Of a stretch of 64,000 bases of DNA, positions 32,403 through 44,644 are shown piece after piece; position 1 is the stretch's first letter, and each line of letters begins with the position of its first letter. The stretch lies in NCBI RefSeq assembly GCF_031755915.1, contig NC_083387.1, positions 18,869,001 through 18,933,000 of the forward strand, written 5' to 3'. The notes beneath the pieces are model-generated. The model saw only the letters and a program-made list of their open reading frames with translations. It was not told the origin of the DNA and ran no database searches. A program made the translations under genes and the position numbers. The stretch comes from Ziziphus jujuba (Eukaryota; Streptophyta; Magnoliopsida; Rosales; Rhamnaceae).

Positions 32403-35166
32403 TGTAATTCCTTGACCAGAGAAAATGCTCCGAATTTGAATTATTTAGAAAGGTCTCTAATGGGTAATTAAATATTTATGGATAGTGAAATATTTAGAAG
32501 AGTCTCTAATGGGTGCCATGTGGCACCAATTTGGGTGCCATGTGCCACAAACTGGTAGTGCCACATGCCACCAACTGGTGGTACCATGTGTCACCATAAA
32601 AAATAATAATAATAATTTCTTTTTCTTTTTCTTTTTTCTTTTACCCTCTCCCTTTCTCTTTTTCTTTCTTTCTACCCACAAAAACAAACCCCCTTCCCTC
32701 ACACTTTCTTTTCCTCTCTCTCCCACTTTCTCTCACTGTCTTCGGTTGAGCAGTTGTTGGATGAGCTCTGGCCACTTGAAGGTAACACGTGCCGACCAGC
32801 ATGGTGGTCCATGGCCGGGTGACCTCGGGAATCCAATTTTCGATTGTTTGGTCGGTGGACATGCCGAGATCGGCGATCCAATACCAGCCACCAGCATTTC
32901 TCTTGTTGGTTGGTCCTTCGACGTCCCCGACCATGAGATCTGTCCCTCCCTTCAGTTTTCAACCCCTTTCCAAACTATTTATAAGATACATTGGAAGGGA
33001 GTTTGGCCGAAACTTTCTAGTCATTTTATGGCCAATGCCGACAATGTTGAGCCCAACATAGGTTAGTAGCATGTTTCTCATCTCTTTACCTTTCCAATGA
33101 TAGTTTGTTTTTGAATTATGGTTGTGCATTTGAAAAATTGCCATTTTTGAGTAGGTGTTGTATTTAATGTGGTAATTGTGTTAAATTGTGTGTGTATGTA
33201 CATGTTTATGTATATATATATATGTATGATTGTAAATGTATATTCTTGCATATATATACATGCGTAAGTATACATGGGTACTCTTTTGTCATGTGTGTAG
33301 ATGCATATATATATATATGCTTGTCAAAAGAATTGTATATATATATATATATGAATACCTATGTATATGTGTGAACATATGTGATTATGTATATGAATAC
33401 CTATGTATATGTGTGAACATATGTGATTATGTATAAATATCTCTAAGTGTATATGAATAAACCTTATTTATATCTTTATATATATATATATATATATTTG
33501 CATAAATATGCATATGAGCATGTTTATGCTTGCTAGAAAGATTGTATTTATATGTATATGATTATATATATGTATACATGCGTGAATATACAAATGTACG
33601 TAGATGAATATATATTCTCATGTAGATATAGATGTGTATATATATATTTTTGTTATTGGAAATTTTGAAAAATTATTATATATGTTTTAATATTTAAGAA
33701 AATTGTTATTTAATTTTTTTGTGTAGAACTTATGTGATTGAAATGTATTTGTTGCATATGATTATATTTTTGGTATTAGAGAAATTATTATGGTGAGATT
33801 TGTTGTTATACCTTATTATTTACTTTTGTGTGAAATTTCATGTGATTTAATATGATTTTCCTTGAATTATTTTTAAAGATTTAATAAAGAAAATAATCTT
33901 TAGTGTATAAAAATATAATTCTGTATTTAAATAATTGTGATACTAAAATTATTGTAGAAGTAATTAATTATATAAAATCGTTGGATTTATGGGTTTGTTT
34001 ACAAGGAAATATGGAATTTTATGAATTTAGTAAAAGTGTATAAACCATTTATGTTTTATCAAATTTTGGTATTTATGATATTGTAAAATTTTATTATTTT
34101 TAGATGTACCATATATTATTGTGTTTTGCACTATATTGTCGATTAGTGTACAAGTATGTATGGCCACCATGTGGGAGCCATGGACCCTTCTTGGCCGCAG
34201 GATGGCTGGTTGTTATGTTATGGATCAACATACAAGTTATATTCACGGTTGTCCTTTGTGAGCTATGGTGTGAGAGGGTAGGCAAGTATAATGCAAAGTG
34301 AGCATCAGTCATCCCTCCTTTGCCACAGGATGGTTGGTTATTATGGATTAACACACAAGTATATATAACCATCCTATGGAAGTTATGCAACTGAAGATTG
34401 GCAAATTTAGTGCATAGTGAGCATCAGGCACCCTCCCCTCGGTTAAAGGACGATTGTTTTAGCTATAGCAAGTTATTAGCAATCGGCGTCGCGGGATACC
34501 AAGGTGATCGATTGCAGGTTTCTCTCTTTAATCTCCTCGTCAGGTAGTGCTCGGGATGCCGAGTACTGTTTGACACCACTAATATATCGTATGGTGCATC
34601 AAGTGTCTCTTTTTGTATACGTATGTATATATATATATTGCGTTATGTCTTTATGTACTGCACTGTATGGGAGCAATGATCTGATTTGGCTCATTAATAG
34701 GTTAACCTTGTAATTATGCTGCCTAAGAGACTAATGGGTCGAATGGCCATTATAGACACCCATCCTAGGGCTTATTGGTAGCAGTGTACTTGCAATAGCT
34801 ACAATCATGGGATCTTGGATTAGCATGTTATATGGTATCGAACGTATCTCCGCTACGAGTGTGCAAATTCATAGTATCTTAATAAATTTTAAAATTTCAG
34901 TTTACTTTATTGTATATTGTTTTATTTTGTCTATTCATGATTTTGATTTTCAATTATTATCATTAATTGTTATTGTAATTATTATTATTATCATCATCAT
35001 TTGTTGTTGTTGTTGTTATTATTATTATTATTTGTTGCTATTATTATTATTATTTACCATTGTTATTGTTATTAATTATTATTGTAGTTGTCATTATTAT
35101 TTATTGCAATTATAATTATTGTTGTTATTGTTATTATTTTTATTATTGTTATTAATATTGTTATTG

Positions 35167-35222
<56 letters not shown>

Positions 35223-35316
35223 TCTTATTGTTGTTATTATTATTTTGATTGTTTTTATTTTATTGTTATTGTTGTTGTTATTATTATTATTATTATTATT
35301 TATTGATTATTGTTGC
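32403..35316 (+). repeat. X 3' LTR, part 1
   Basis: From TGTAATTCCTTGACC to the E insertion site, 2914 bp. It lacks about 330 bp near its start and the foldback element, compared with the left LTR. The 193-codon open frame at 32485-33066 has no family support and is not conserved in the left LTR. Confidence 0.82.
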
Positions 35317-36456
35317 TGATGAGAATCCGCCAGAATCCGTACAACCGACTACCTGTTGAGGTATTAATCCAATACAAATGAAGACCGAGCAATCACTATA
35401 GTACAAGCCAAGAGATTTAAAGACAACCTGGTTAGATTCATACAGGGAGTTATCGATTCTCAAAAAGGTTTATCCATATCCAAAGATACAAGATCCGTTT
35501 TATGCATTCAGGTGGTGAAGGCCGATACGGACTCGGGTAGCTGTTTTGGTGCAAATATGGACTCCGGGCAACATGGAATGGGTTCAAATCTTCTTGAATT
35601 CAATTCATACAATTAAGAGGTCATGAAAATAAGTCAAGGAAAAAGAAAAAGCAAAAGCAATCAAAGAAAGCATTTGCGCATAGGATGAGGTTTTGGCCTA
35701 AATTGCTTCTTTTGTTGCTGACTTTACTATATTTTGCTGATTTGGAGTTTTCTCTTTATTCCAATCAAGGGAAATATATGGGAATCATCATTAAACCTAT
35801 TTGGAATCCTACATGGCACATTGGATCAGATTTGGAGCCTTTACAAGTTGGAAATTAGTCAAAATTAACTTAGTAGTCAAACAAGTCAACTAGTTTCCTA
35901 CTTTGATTTTGACTTTTTGTTTTAGGAAACTAGCTTTTATTTTGGTTTTATTTAATTATTTTGCTGGAAAAATTAACTTAGGAATGTTAATATTTTATTA
36001 TTTCAATTGTAAATTAATTAATTGCCAATTCAAAATAAAAGAATTAATTAATCAAAATTAGATTAGGAAAGGAATGGAATTTTCGGCCACATTAGGAATG
36101 TGTCAATGTATGGGCGGTTTTGTCTTAGTTTTTAAGGTTTTTATTTTGTTCTTTTAAGAATATTTAAAGGCATATTTTTAATAAAAAATTAGCTTACATA
36201 TTATTCAGAAAATTTATTTATGAGATAGAATTTTCTTAGTTCTCTTTGAACACCTAAAACACTATTAGAGAGTGAGTGTCTTAGTTTGATTTATCAATAG
36301 AACATCCATCGCCTATTGTGGTGTCTTCATCATATACCAAGGTTTCTAGCCACAAGTTGATTAGGGGTTGAGGTGACCATAAGAAATTGAATTTAATTTT
36401 TTGATCAGGGCTAATATAATACGGGTTTAGATGCGAGTCAACCTAGGTTCGTTTTA
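35317..36456 (+). repeat. Element E 5' LTR
   Basis: 1140 bp, from TGATGAGAATCCGCC to GGTTCGTTTTA. It is of the A/B start type (GATGAGAATCC) and has no minisatellite. The AATTAATT hairpin is at about 36010-36050. Confidence 0.9.
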
Positions 36457-36458
36457 TT

Positions 36459-36471
36459 TGGTATCAGAGCC
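36459..36471 (+). other. Element E primer binding site
   Basis: TGGTATCAGAGCC, two bases after the LTR, initiator-Met tRNA type. Confidence 0.9.
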
Positions 36472-36923
36472 AAGATTTTGTTTAGATTTGATCTATCTTT
36501 GTTTGTTTTATTTATTTTTTTTAATCTGCAATTTTAGCATTGCGTTAAGATTGTTCTTAGTTCATACACATTCTGCATAAAATTCTGGTCAGTTTCTTAT
36601 TGATTCCGAAAATTTACTTGTTGATTTACCATGTTTTTGGTTAGAAAGGCCGAGACTAGGTTTTATCAATCCGCTCGGTAATTAATTATTTTTGGTTACT
36701 GTTTTGTTGATAGGTTTAAATTAAGGTACACTTATGATCTAGTTGCTATTTAAGTGTGTTTTAATTAGAACTTTGAGTTAATTCTTTGAGTGGAAAAAGG
36801 CAAGAGAGTGTGAGCTTAAAAGAGGGTTAAAAGCCGAAATTAGTGTGCAAACACGAGTGTCAAGACCTTGTTTGAGTGAAAGGGAGTGAATTTGGTGAGG
36901 ATTTTTGTATTATTTTTGCTAAC

Positions 36924-38540
36924 GTGACAGATCAAAGGATAAGAAGAGGAGGCGGTTCATTGAAAACTAATGAAGAGGAATCCGTGGGCTCAAGGGTGAT
37001 TCCCGAGCAACGGGGATTGGAGGTAAACATACCGACATGATGGTGATCATGGAACAACTCCAACAGATGGATGCTAGCTTTGAGCACCTAGATCAAAGAT
37101 TGGACAGAGTGGAAAATTCTCAAAGTGGGCCGAAGGCAAGGTTTGGTGCACATGGTGGCTGAGGTCGAGGTCGAGGAGCCGAAGGGTGACACAGAGAAGA
37201 ATTCGGGAAGGTAATTTTGGAGATAATCTTGAACAAAAAATTGATGATATTTTTGCACTCCAAGGAAGACCAATCCATTGGAGACTAGCAAGGGAAGAGG
37301 ATGATGATCTTGAAAATATTAAGGTCAACATACCACCTTTTATGAGAAAAAGTGAACCGGAGGCTTACCTAGAATGGGAGGAGCGAATGGAGATGATATT
37401 CGACTGTCATAACAATTTGGAGGCTAAGAAAGTTAAATTGGCAGCTTTGGAATTTGGTCATTATGCACTCCAATGGTGGACAAATGAGCAAAGTAACTAA
37501 AGAAGACTTGGAGATGAACCTATTACTACTTGGCGACAAATGAAAGGAGCCATGAGAAAGAAGTTTGTACTAAGTCATTACCATAGGTTGCTGTATCAAA
37601 GACTCCAATCATTATCACAAGATAGTAGCATCATGGAGGATTACTATAAAGAGATGGAGATGCTCATGATGAGGTTAAGTATGAATGAGTGTAACATCCC
37701 ACATCGGTTGGAGAGGGGCATGAAGCGGTCTTTGTAAGGCTGTGGATACCTTTCCCTTCAAAACGCGTTTTAAACCCATGAGGGGCTAGGTAGCTGGGGC
37801 TAGGAGGGCCTTGGGCCTGAACCCTGTGAACCCAAAGCGGACAATATCTTGATGCGGGTGGTCTGGGCTGTTACAATGGTATCAGAGCCGGACCCGGATC
37901 GGTGTGCCAGCGAGGATGCTGGGCCCCAAGGGGGGAGGATTGTAACATCCCACATCGGTTGGAGAGGGGCACAAAACGGTCTTTATAAGGCTGTGGATAC
38001 CTTTCCCTTCAAGACGCGTTTTAAACCCATGAGGGGCTAGGTAGCTGGGGCTAGGAGGGCCTTGGGCCTGAACCCGGTGAACCCAAAGTAGATAATATCT
38101 TGATGCGGGTGGTCTGGGCTATTACAATAAGGATTGTGAGGCAACCATGGCATGGTTTTTGGGATGTTTAAATTGAGAAATAGCCAATTAACTAGAATTA
38201 TAACAGTATGTGGAATTGAAAGAGATGTTGCATGTGGCTATCAAACTTGAGAATCAATTCAAGAGGAGGGATACAAGCTCATGGTTTGGAGGAGTTACAA
38301 ACAGCAGAAGGTCAAATCCAAGTGCTTGAAGAAGCAATCCCATCTATGATTCAAAGCCAATACCGAAGCAAGGTGAGGAGAGCACCAATCGGGCAATGAG
38401 AGATGATAGGGCCGAACCTACTCAAGCACATAAATCTAAAGGTAAATCTTATCCTAAACCTTCAAGAACTAGGGATATTGTTTTCTTTAAGTGCCAGAGC
38501 CGAGGACATATTGCCCACCAATGCCCAAACCGAAGAATCA
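36924..38540 (+). pseudogene. gag: Element E gag remnant, split by a TRIM
   Basis: The start codon has become GTG (36924-36926). Frames 37186-37500 and 37540-37737 hold the linker and gag core (EPEAYLEWEERMEMIFDCHNN, FGHYALQWWTNEQ). The TRIM interrupts the segment RLSMNE(D..EATMA) at 37690, and gag resumes at 38132. The zinc knuckle near 38483-38525 has lost its first Cys (Phe). Multiple stops follow. Confidence 0.86.
37690..38126 (+). mobile_element. TRIM (terminal-repeat retrotransposon in miniature), complete
   Basis: 437 bp: two 186-bp LTRs (37690-37875 and 37941-38126) starting TGTAACATCCCACATCGG and ending TTACA, PBS TGGTATCAGAGC (37877-37888) one base after the first LTR, and a purine tract AAGGGGGGAGGAT (37928-37940) before the second. 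The internal region is only 65 bp and non-coding. I count ten differences between the LTRs (about 95 percent identity). The target duplication is ATGAG (37685-37689) / ATAAG (38127-38131). It is much more GC-rich than its surroundings. LTRs of this type are widespread in plants. Confidence 0.95.
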
Positions 38541-39309
38541 TGCTATTGAAGGACAAATGGTGAGTTGGAATCTGATAGTGATGAAGCTGAAATTGAAGAT
38601 GAAATCGAAACCCTAAAGGCTTTAAATGCTGAATTGAGCTTGGTGGCAATGAGAGTGTTGATTATATACAAAGATGAGGATCAAGTTCAAAGAGACAACA
38701 TCTTCCATACCTAATGTGAAATCTAAGGTAACATTTGTAGCATGATAATTGATGGTGGAAGTTGTGCTAATGTAATTAGTAATATTATGGTTGAGAAATT
38801 AGAATTAACGACCATTAAACATCCCAAACCATATAGATTACAATGCTTAATGATATGGAGAGATGAAAGTTAACAAACAAGCCAAAGTAAAATTCAACAT
38901 TGATAAATATGTGGATGTTGTACTGTGTGATATTGTTCCCATGCATGCTGGACATTATGGAAGAAAGAATTCCATTGTTTTTAAATTTAAGGGTGAAAAG
39001 GTTAAGCAGGAGCCATTAACCAAAGGAGGTATTTAGAGACCAACTTCAAATGCAACAAAGGAGGGAGACCAAACAGCTTAACGAGAAAGTAAGCATTGCA
39101 CCCACGGTTTCACCATCCATCTAAGATGGTAGGTTCGAACTTGCTGTCCAAGGTAAGTATTCTAAACTCAATTATGAAGGGAAAAATAGTGACAAAGCCG
39201 AGAGTGAGGGAAAAAGAGTGGGATTTGTGAGTGAGAAAGAAAAAGAAAGGAAAGACAAGAGAAAGAAATTTTTTTATCTTAGCTTAGGTGAGCTTAAAAA
39301 GGAATATGT
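38541..39309 (+). pseudogene. Element E protease and linker remnant
   Basis: The acidic linker (38545-38630) and AELSLVAMRVLIIYKDEDQ are followed by a broken protease: IIDGGSCANVISN has the DSG serine as Gly. A deletion near 38955 removes the ILLGRPWQ segment. The Lys-rich linker ends with FFYLSLGELKKEYVNNKPILVITYKDAF-like codons (39270-39355), the last in-order part of pol. Confidence 0.8.
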
Positions 39310-39736
39310 GAACAATAAACCTATTTTGGTCATCACTTATAAAGATGCTTTTATTGTATAGAATTTTATCTGCATTGTTGAGAGCTTTACTTAGTAGAAA
39401 TTTGAAAAGTTGGGAGAGATTATTTACTAACTTTAGAAAGTCTGATTTCTGTAAAGATAAATCGGTATTTCTAGGATTTGTTGTGATAGTATTTGACCGA
39501 AGAGATTGTGTTTGGTTACATTTAAAGGAGAGGTTTCTCGAACAAAGAAAGTTGAAGCTTATGCCGCGTGGAGATAGACCTTTTTAAGTTTTGGAGCGAA
39601 TTAATGAGAATACTTATCAACTTGACTTACCAGGTGAGTATAATGTTAGTGCTACATTTAATGCTGTTCACTTATCTCCTTTTGCTGCAGGTGATGATTT
39701 TGGTTTGAGATCAAATCCTTTTCAAGAGGAGGGGAA
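39310..39736 (+). pseudogene. pol: Element E scrambled mini-pol (integrase piece - RT piece - integrase C-terminus)
   Basis: After the linker the order is abnormal. First comes an integrase core piece (RILSALLRALLSRNLKSWE, about 39357-39415), then an RT piece that lies upstream of it in a normal copy (RLFTNFRKSDFCKDKSVFLGFVV, about 39416-39486), then the integrase C-terminal domain (VWLHLKERFLEQRK, from about 39500). The 80-codon frame 39345-39587 spans all three. RT palm, RNase H and most of integrase are missing. The same three pieces with the same joints occur in F (48155-48320), so this was inherited and not made at this site. Confidence 0.88.
39725..39736 (+). other. Element E polypurine tract
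   Basis: AGAGGAGGGGAA, immediately before the 3' LTR. Confidence 0.88.
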
Positions 39737-40856
39737 TGATGAGAATCTGTCAGAACCTGTACAACCGACTACCCGCTGGGGTGCTGATCCAATACAAATG
39801 AAGACCGGACCAATCATTGGAGTACAAGTCAAGAGATTTAAATACAATCTAGCTGGATTCATATAGGGATTTATTAATTCTCAAAGGGGTTTATCCATAT
39901 TCAATATACAAGGCCCGTTTTATGCATCTAGGTGGTGAAGGCCGATACGGACCTGAGTAGCTGTTTTGGTGCAAATATGGACTCTGGGCAGCATGGAATG
40001 GATTCAAAACTTCTTGAATTCAATTAATACCATTAATAGGTCAAGGAAACAAGTCAAGGAAGAAGGAAAATCAATCAAAGAACGCATTTGCACGTAGGAG
40101 GAGTTTTTGGTCGAAATTACTGTTTTTGTTGTTGGCTTTACTGTATTTTGCTGATTTGGCATTTTTTCTTTATTTTAATCAAGGGCAACGAGTGGAAATC
40201 ATCATTAATCCTATTTGGCATCCTACATGGCACATTGGATCAGATTTGGAGCCTTTACAAGTTGGAAATCAGTCGAAGTTAGCTTAGTAGTCAAAGTAGT
40301 CAACTAGTTTCCTAATTTGATTTTGACTTTTTGTTTTAGGAAACTAGCTTTTATTTAATTGTTTTTCTGGAAAAATTAAGTTAGGAACGTTAGTATTTTA
40401 TTATTTTAATTGTAAATTAATTAATTCCTAATTCAAAATAAAGGAATTAATTAATCAAAATTAGATTAGGAAAGGAATGGAATTTTTGGCCACATTAGGA
40501 ATGTGTCAATGTATGAGCGGTTTTATCTTAGTTTTTGGGGTTTTTATTTTGTTCTTTTAAGCATATTTAAAGGCATATTTTAATAAAAAATTAGCTTACA
40601 TATTATTCAGAAAATTTATTTATTAGATAGAATTTTCTTAATTCTCTTTGAACACCTAAAACACCATTAGAGAGTGAGTGCTTTAGTTTGACTTATCAAT
40701 TGGACATCCATCACCTATTGTGCTGTCTTCATCATATACCAAGGTTTCTAGCCATAGGTTGATTAGGGGTTGAGGTGACCATAAGAATTTGAATTTAATT
40801 TTTATCCGGGCTAATATAATACGAGTTTAGGCGTGAGTCAACCTAGGTTCGTATTA
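39737..40856 (+). repeat. Element E 3' LTR
   Basis: 1120 bp, from TGATGAGAATCTGTC to GGTTCGTATTA. The frame 39591-39866 enters it from the integrase C-terminus (GPIIGVQVKRF, a decayed [11 protein letters not shown] box). Confidence 0.9.
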
Positions 40857-40861
40857 GTTCC

Positions 40862-41090
40862 CATTGTTAATAATTACTGTAGTTGTTATTGTTGTTGTTG
40901 TTTGTTTCCACCACTGTCGTTATTATTATTATTATTATTTATTACTTATAAGTTTGTTACTGTTATTATTATCATCACTCGTATCAATTGCATATTCATC
41001 GTACGCATCCCATCAAGAAAATATGATAGCCTTGGGATAAGTATGGTAGCCTTTGGGTAAGTGTAGTAGCCTTTGCACAGGTATGGCAAC
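40862..41090 (+). repeat. X 3' LTR, part 2
   Basis: 229 bp between E and F: the end of the ATT microsatellite, then the 20-bp minisatellite (about 41018-41090). It is homologous to 31540-31760 of the left LTR. The last five bases, GCAAC, are the target duplication of F. Confidence 0.82.
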
Positions 41091-42221
41091 CGATGTGATT
41101 CCGCCCGAGCCCGCTCAACCGATAACCCGCTGAGGTGCTAATCCGGCACGGATGAAGACTAGGCCAATCACAAGAGCTCAAATTAAGAGATTTAAGGACA
41201 ACCTGGGAGCATTTATACGGGGGTGTAATCAATCTCAATAGAGCTTGTCCATACTTGAAGATACAAAGTCTATTCTAAGCATCCAAGTGGTGGAAGCCGA
41301 TACGGACCCGGGTAGCAATTTTGGTACAAATATGGACAATGGGCAACATGAAATGGTTCCAACTCTTTATGGATTCAATACATATGTCTAAAAGGATATG
41401 GAATCAAGTCAAGCCAGCTTCAAAGGCATTCAAAAAGGGGTTGTACGGACAGCTTCAAATTTGGCCTGTTTTTTACTGTATTTTGTGCTGGCTTTACTGT
41501 ATTTTGCTGAGTTGGCTTTTTCTTCCTCTTCCAAGCATGGGCAACGTGTGGGACTTCATATTCAGCTTATTTGGCATCCTACAAAGCATATTGAGGCTGA
41601 TTTAGAGCTCAATTTGGTCAAAGATTGGTCAAAGTCAACTTAGTCAAAAAGCTAGTATTATAGTTTCCTAATTTGATTCTACTTTTTGTTTTAGGAAATT
41701 ACCATTACTTTTTAGTTTTTATTTATTTATTTTCAGGAACAATAAGTTTAGGAAAGTTATTATTTTATTATTTTCATTGTAAATTAATTAATTCCTAATT
41801 CAAAATAAAGGAATTAATTAATCCAAATTAGATTCGAAAAGGAGTGAGAATTTCGGCCACCATAGGAAACTACTTTGTATGGTCGGTTTTCCCTTTGTTT
41901 TTAGGGTTTTATTTCGTGGCTTTCTAGCCTATTTAAAGGATTATTTTTCAATAATAAGGAAGCTTGAATTTTATACAGAGAATTATTTGTGAGATTGAAT
42001 TCTCTTTGTTCTTTTGAACACCTAAAACACCATTAGTGAATGAGTGTTTTAGTTTGACTTATCAATAGGCCTTCCATCACCTATTGTGGCATCTTCATTA
42101 TATACCAAGGTTTCTAATCATAGGTTGGTTAGAGGTCAAGGTGACCATTAGAACTTGAACATAATTAGATCCGGGCTAATATAATATGAGTTTAGGAGCA
42201 GGTTGTCCTAGGTTCGTATCA
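41091..42221 (+). repeat. Element F 5' LTR
   Basis: 1131 bp, from cGATGTGATTCCGCCC to GGTTCGTATCA. A frame in the LTR (41398-41643) lacks any domain. No minisatellite. Confidence 0.92.
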
Positions 42222-42223
42222 TT

Positions 42224-42236
42224 TGGTATCAAAGCC
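42224..42236 (+). other. Element F primer binding site
   Basis: TGGTATCAAAGCC, two bases after the LTR; the same variant as in C. Confidence 0.88.
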
Positions 42237-43401
42237 AAATTTTGTTCAGGGTTGATCTATCTTTATTTGCTTTATTTATTTTTGTGTTATTCTACAATTT
42301 TAGCATTAGGTTAAGGTTGCATCCATCCCATACACGTTCTGCATCTTAAAAAAAGAAAAAAAAATTCATTCCTAGTTGAATTAGGATTTCCTAGTTTGAC
42401 CGTATTTTTTGTTTCCTAGTTTGTTGGTTGTCTTCCATCATTGTCCTTTTAATTTGGTTATTGTTGATTTTTCTTTACTGTTTTAGTCTTAAATATTTGC
42501 ATTCATCTATTCAAAAAATAAAAAATAAAGTTTGAGGCAACATTTAAAAAAAATAAAAAATAAAATAAAAAACTGCACATTTGTGTTTATTTGGAGGTCA
42601 TGGGTTTGGTGAATTTTTGGAGTTGGAATTGCAAATTTGTTGTTTATTCTTGCTATTGCAGTTGTGTTTGATATTCAATCAGTGAAAAAAAAAAAGAAAA
42701 AAAAAAGAAGGAAGCCGAATATAAAAAATATATATATATATCGGTTTGTTGAAAATTGGTGTTGAAGTTTGTTGCTGGAAATTTCTTGTAATTGCTGCTT
42801 TGTTGATTATTTATTCCATATTTGGAGTTTCTGGAGAGTTATTTTTGTTGCTAGATATTTGAGTTTGAGTGTTAAATTATTTGGATTAAAATTAGTTAAA
42901 GGATTTGATACAAAACTTGAATTACAAGAACAACAACCGACACTTTTCTATATTTTTGTTCTCTTTGATTCTTGTTCGTATTTGAATTGCTTTTTCTATA
43001 ATTTTATTCTTGAACTCATAATCTATTAACATCTTGTCCAGTTCTTCAAAATTCCAAAATTTTCTCATTAATTTGCTTTATTTTACCTAGAAAAGCTGAA
43101 AACTAGGTTTTGTTGAATTTCTTCGGTATTGCCTATTTTATTTAAAATTTTTTTTTTGCTACTGTTTTTTGATAAGTTTAATTGAAACATACTTGTTATC
43201 CAATTGCTGTTTTTTGGGTGTTTTAATTGGAACTTTGAGATAATTCATTGAGAGGAAAAAGGCAAGAGAGTGTGAGCACAAAAGATGGTTATAAGCCGAA
43301 ATTAGTGTCCAACACGAGTGTCGAGTTCTTATATTGAGTGAAACACGTGAGGGAGTGAATATGGTGAGAATTTATTTTATTTTCGTATTATTCATACTAA
43401 C
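42237..43401 (+). other. Element F leader
   Basis: Family leader with poly-A tracts (42347-42364, 42545-42570, 42685-42705) and a short (TA)n (42728-42740). No coding sequence is supported. Confidence 0.8.
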
Positions 43402-43628
43402 ATGGCAGATTCAAAGGTGAGAAGAGGAGATCCACCTTTGAGAATTAATGAAGAGGAGTCCGTAGGATTTGAAGGTGATTTCCGAGCTATGGGGAGTGGT
43501 GAGCAAACGGACATAAGGCCTATATTGGAGCAATTACAGCGGATAAATGCCCAATTTGACCATTTAAATCAAAAGATGGATAGGTTAGAAACATCCTAAG
43601 GAGTGCCCATATAAGGTTAGATGCTCAT
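43402..43628 (+). pseudogene. gag: Element F gag N-terminus, cut by H
   Basis: ATG at 43402 (MADSKVRRGDPPLRINEEES) opens 65 codons; a TAA (43597-43599) replaces the CAA of the TSQG segment. The sequence continues recognisably to GCTCAT (43623-43628), where G has the Gly/Arg-rich box next, and is cut exactly at the first base of the H LTR. Confidence 0.86.
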
Positions 43629-44630
43629 TGATGTGATTCTGCCCGCGCCCACACATCCATCCATGTCTCGGAGGATATCCATACCTCGGAGGGCAACCAT
43701 ACCTCGAATACCTCGGAGGGCATCCATACGTCGGAGCACATCCACACCTCGGGGAGCATTTTTACCTTGGACAACATTAGTCCATCCATGTCTCGGACAA
43801 CACTAGTGTCATCCATGTCTCGGACAACACTAGTTCCTCTGGACATCAACAGCACATTTATACATCGGACAACATTCCACCTCGGCTATCAACTATATCG
43901 GACATCTGATCTCGGACCTCGGACATCGAATGTAACTTAGCTCGGATAGACATCAGTTAGCTCAGCCAGACACAAGTTAGCTTGGACAGACATCGGCTAG
44001 CTCGGATAGGCCATAAGTTAGCTCGGACATCAGGCAGACATAAGTTAGCTTGGTTGAAGACATAATTCAGCCTAGATGTCAAAGTCAACTCCTTACCTAA
44101 TTTGCGATTGACTTTATTTGTTTTTAGGTTTTTATTTATTTATTGTCTGGACAAATAACTATAGGAAGGTTTTTATTTTATTGTAAATTAATTAATTCCT
44201 AATTTAATATAAAGGAATTAATTAATCAAACTTAGATTAGGAAAGGAAGTATAGTTGCGGCCAGCTAGGTTTCTTTATGTGTGTGGTCGGTTTTTCCTAG
44301 GGTTTTTAGGGTTTATTTTGTTTCTTTCAAAGCCTATTTAAAGGCTTATTTTTCAATAAGAATACAACTTTGATTTGGTTAAGAAAATACTTGTGAGATT
44401 AATTATCTCTTTGTTCTTTGAGAACACCTAAAACACTATTAGAGAATTGGTTGTTTTAGCTTGACTTATCAATAGGTTTACCATCCCCTATTGTGGCGTC
44501 TACATTATACCAAGATTTCTAACCACAGGTTGATTAGGGGTTGAGGTCCATTCCATTAGAAGTTGAACTTAATTGAGATCCGGGCTAATATAATAAGGGT
44601 TTAGGAGCAGAGCGTCCTAGGTTCGTATCA
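43629..44630 (+). repeat. Element H 5' LTR
   Basis: 1002 bp, from TGATGTGATTCTGCCC to GGTTCGTATCA. Its first part is a run of 'CATCC.TACCTCGGAG' and 'GTCTCGGACAACACTAGT' repeats (43650-43880), then the 20-bp minisatellite (43930-44060). It is of the D type but with an expanded front. Confidence 0.9.
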
Positions 44631-44632
44631 TT

Positions 44633-44644
44633 TGGTATCAGAGC
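44633..44644 (+). other. Element H primer binding site
   Basis: TGGTATCAGAGC, two bases after the LTR. An identical site follows the second LTR at 47763-47774. Confidence 0.9.

Larger units (their letters stand above)
35317..40856 (+). mobile_element. Element E: non-autonomous Ty3/gypsy copy with scrambled pol, in the X right LTR
   Basis: 5540 bp including an inserted TRIM. It has a 5' LTR (35317-36456), PBS, leader, degraded gag, protease remnant, a scrambled pol fragment (39310-39736), purine tract and 3' LTR (39737-40856). The target duplication is GTTGC (35312-35316) / GTTCC (40857-40861), one mismatch; the X LTR continues at 40862. Both LTR ends have lost the final CA (TTTA and ATTA). 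It shares its pol scrambling with F. Confidence 0.92.

Noticed and set aside
32485..33066. 193-codon open frame in the X right LTR
   Set aside because: It contains a poly-Phe run from a C/T-rich tract, is not preserved in the left LTR and shows no domain.
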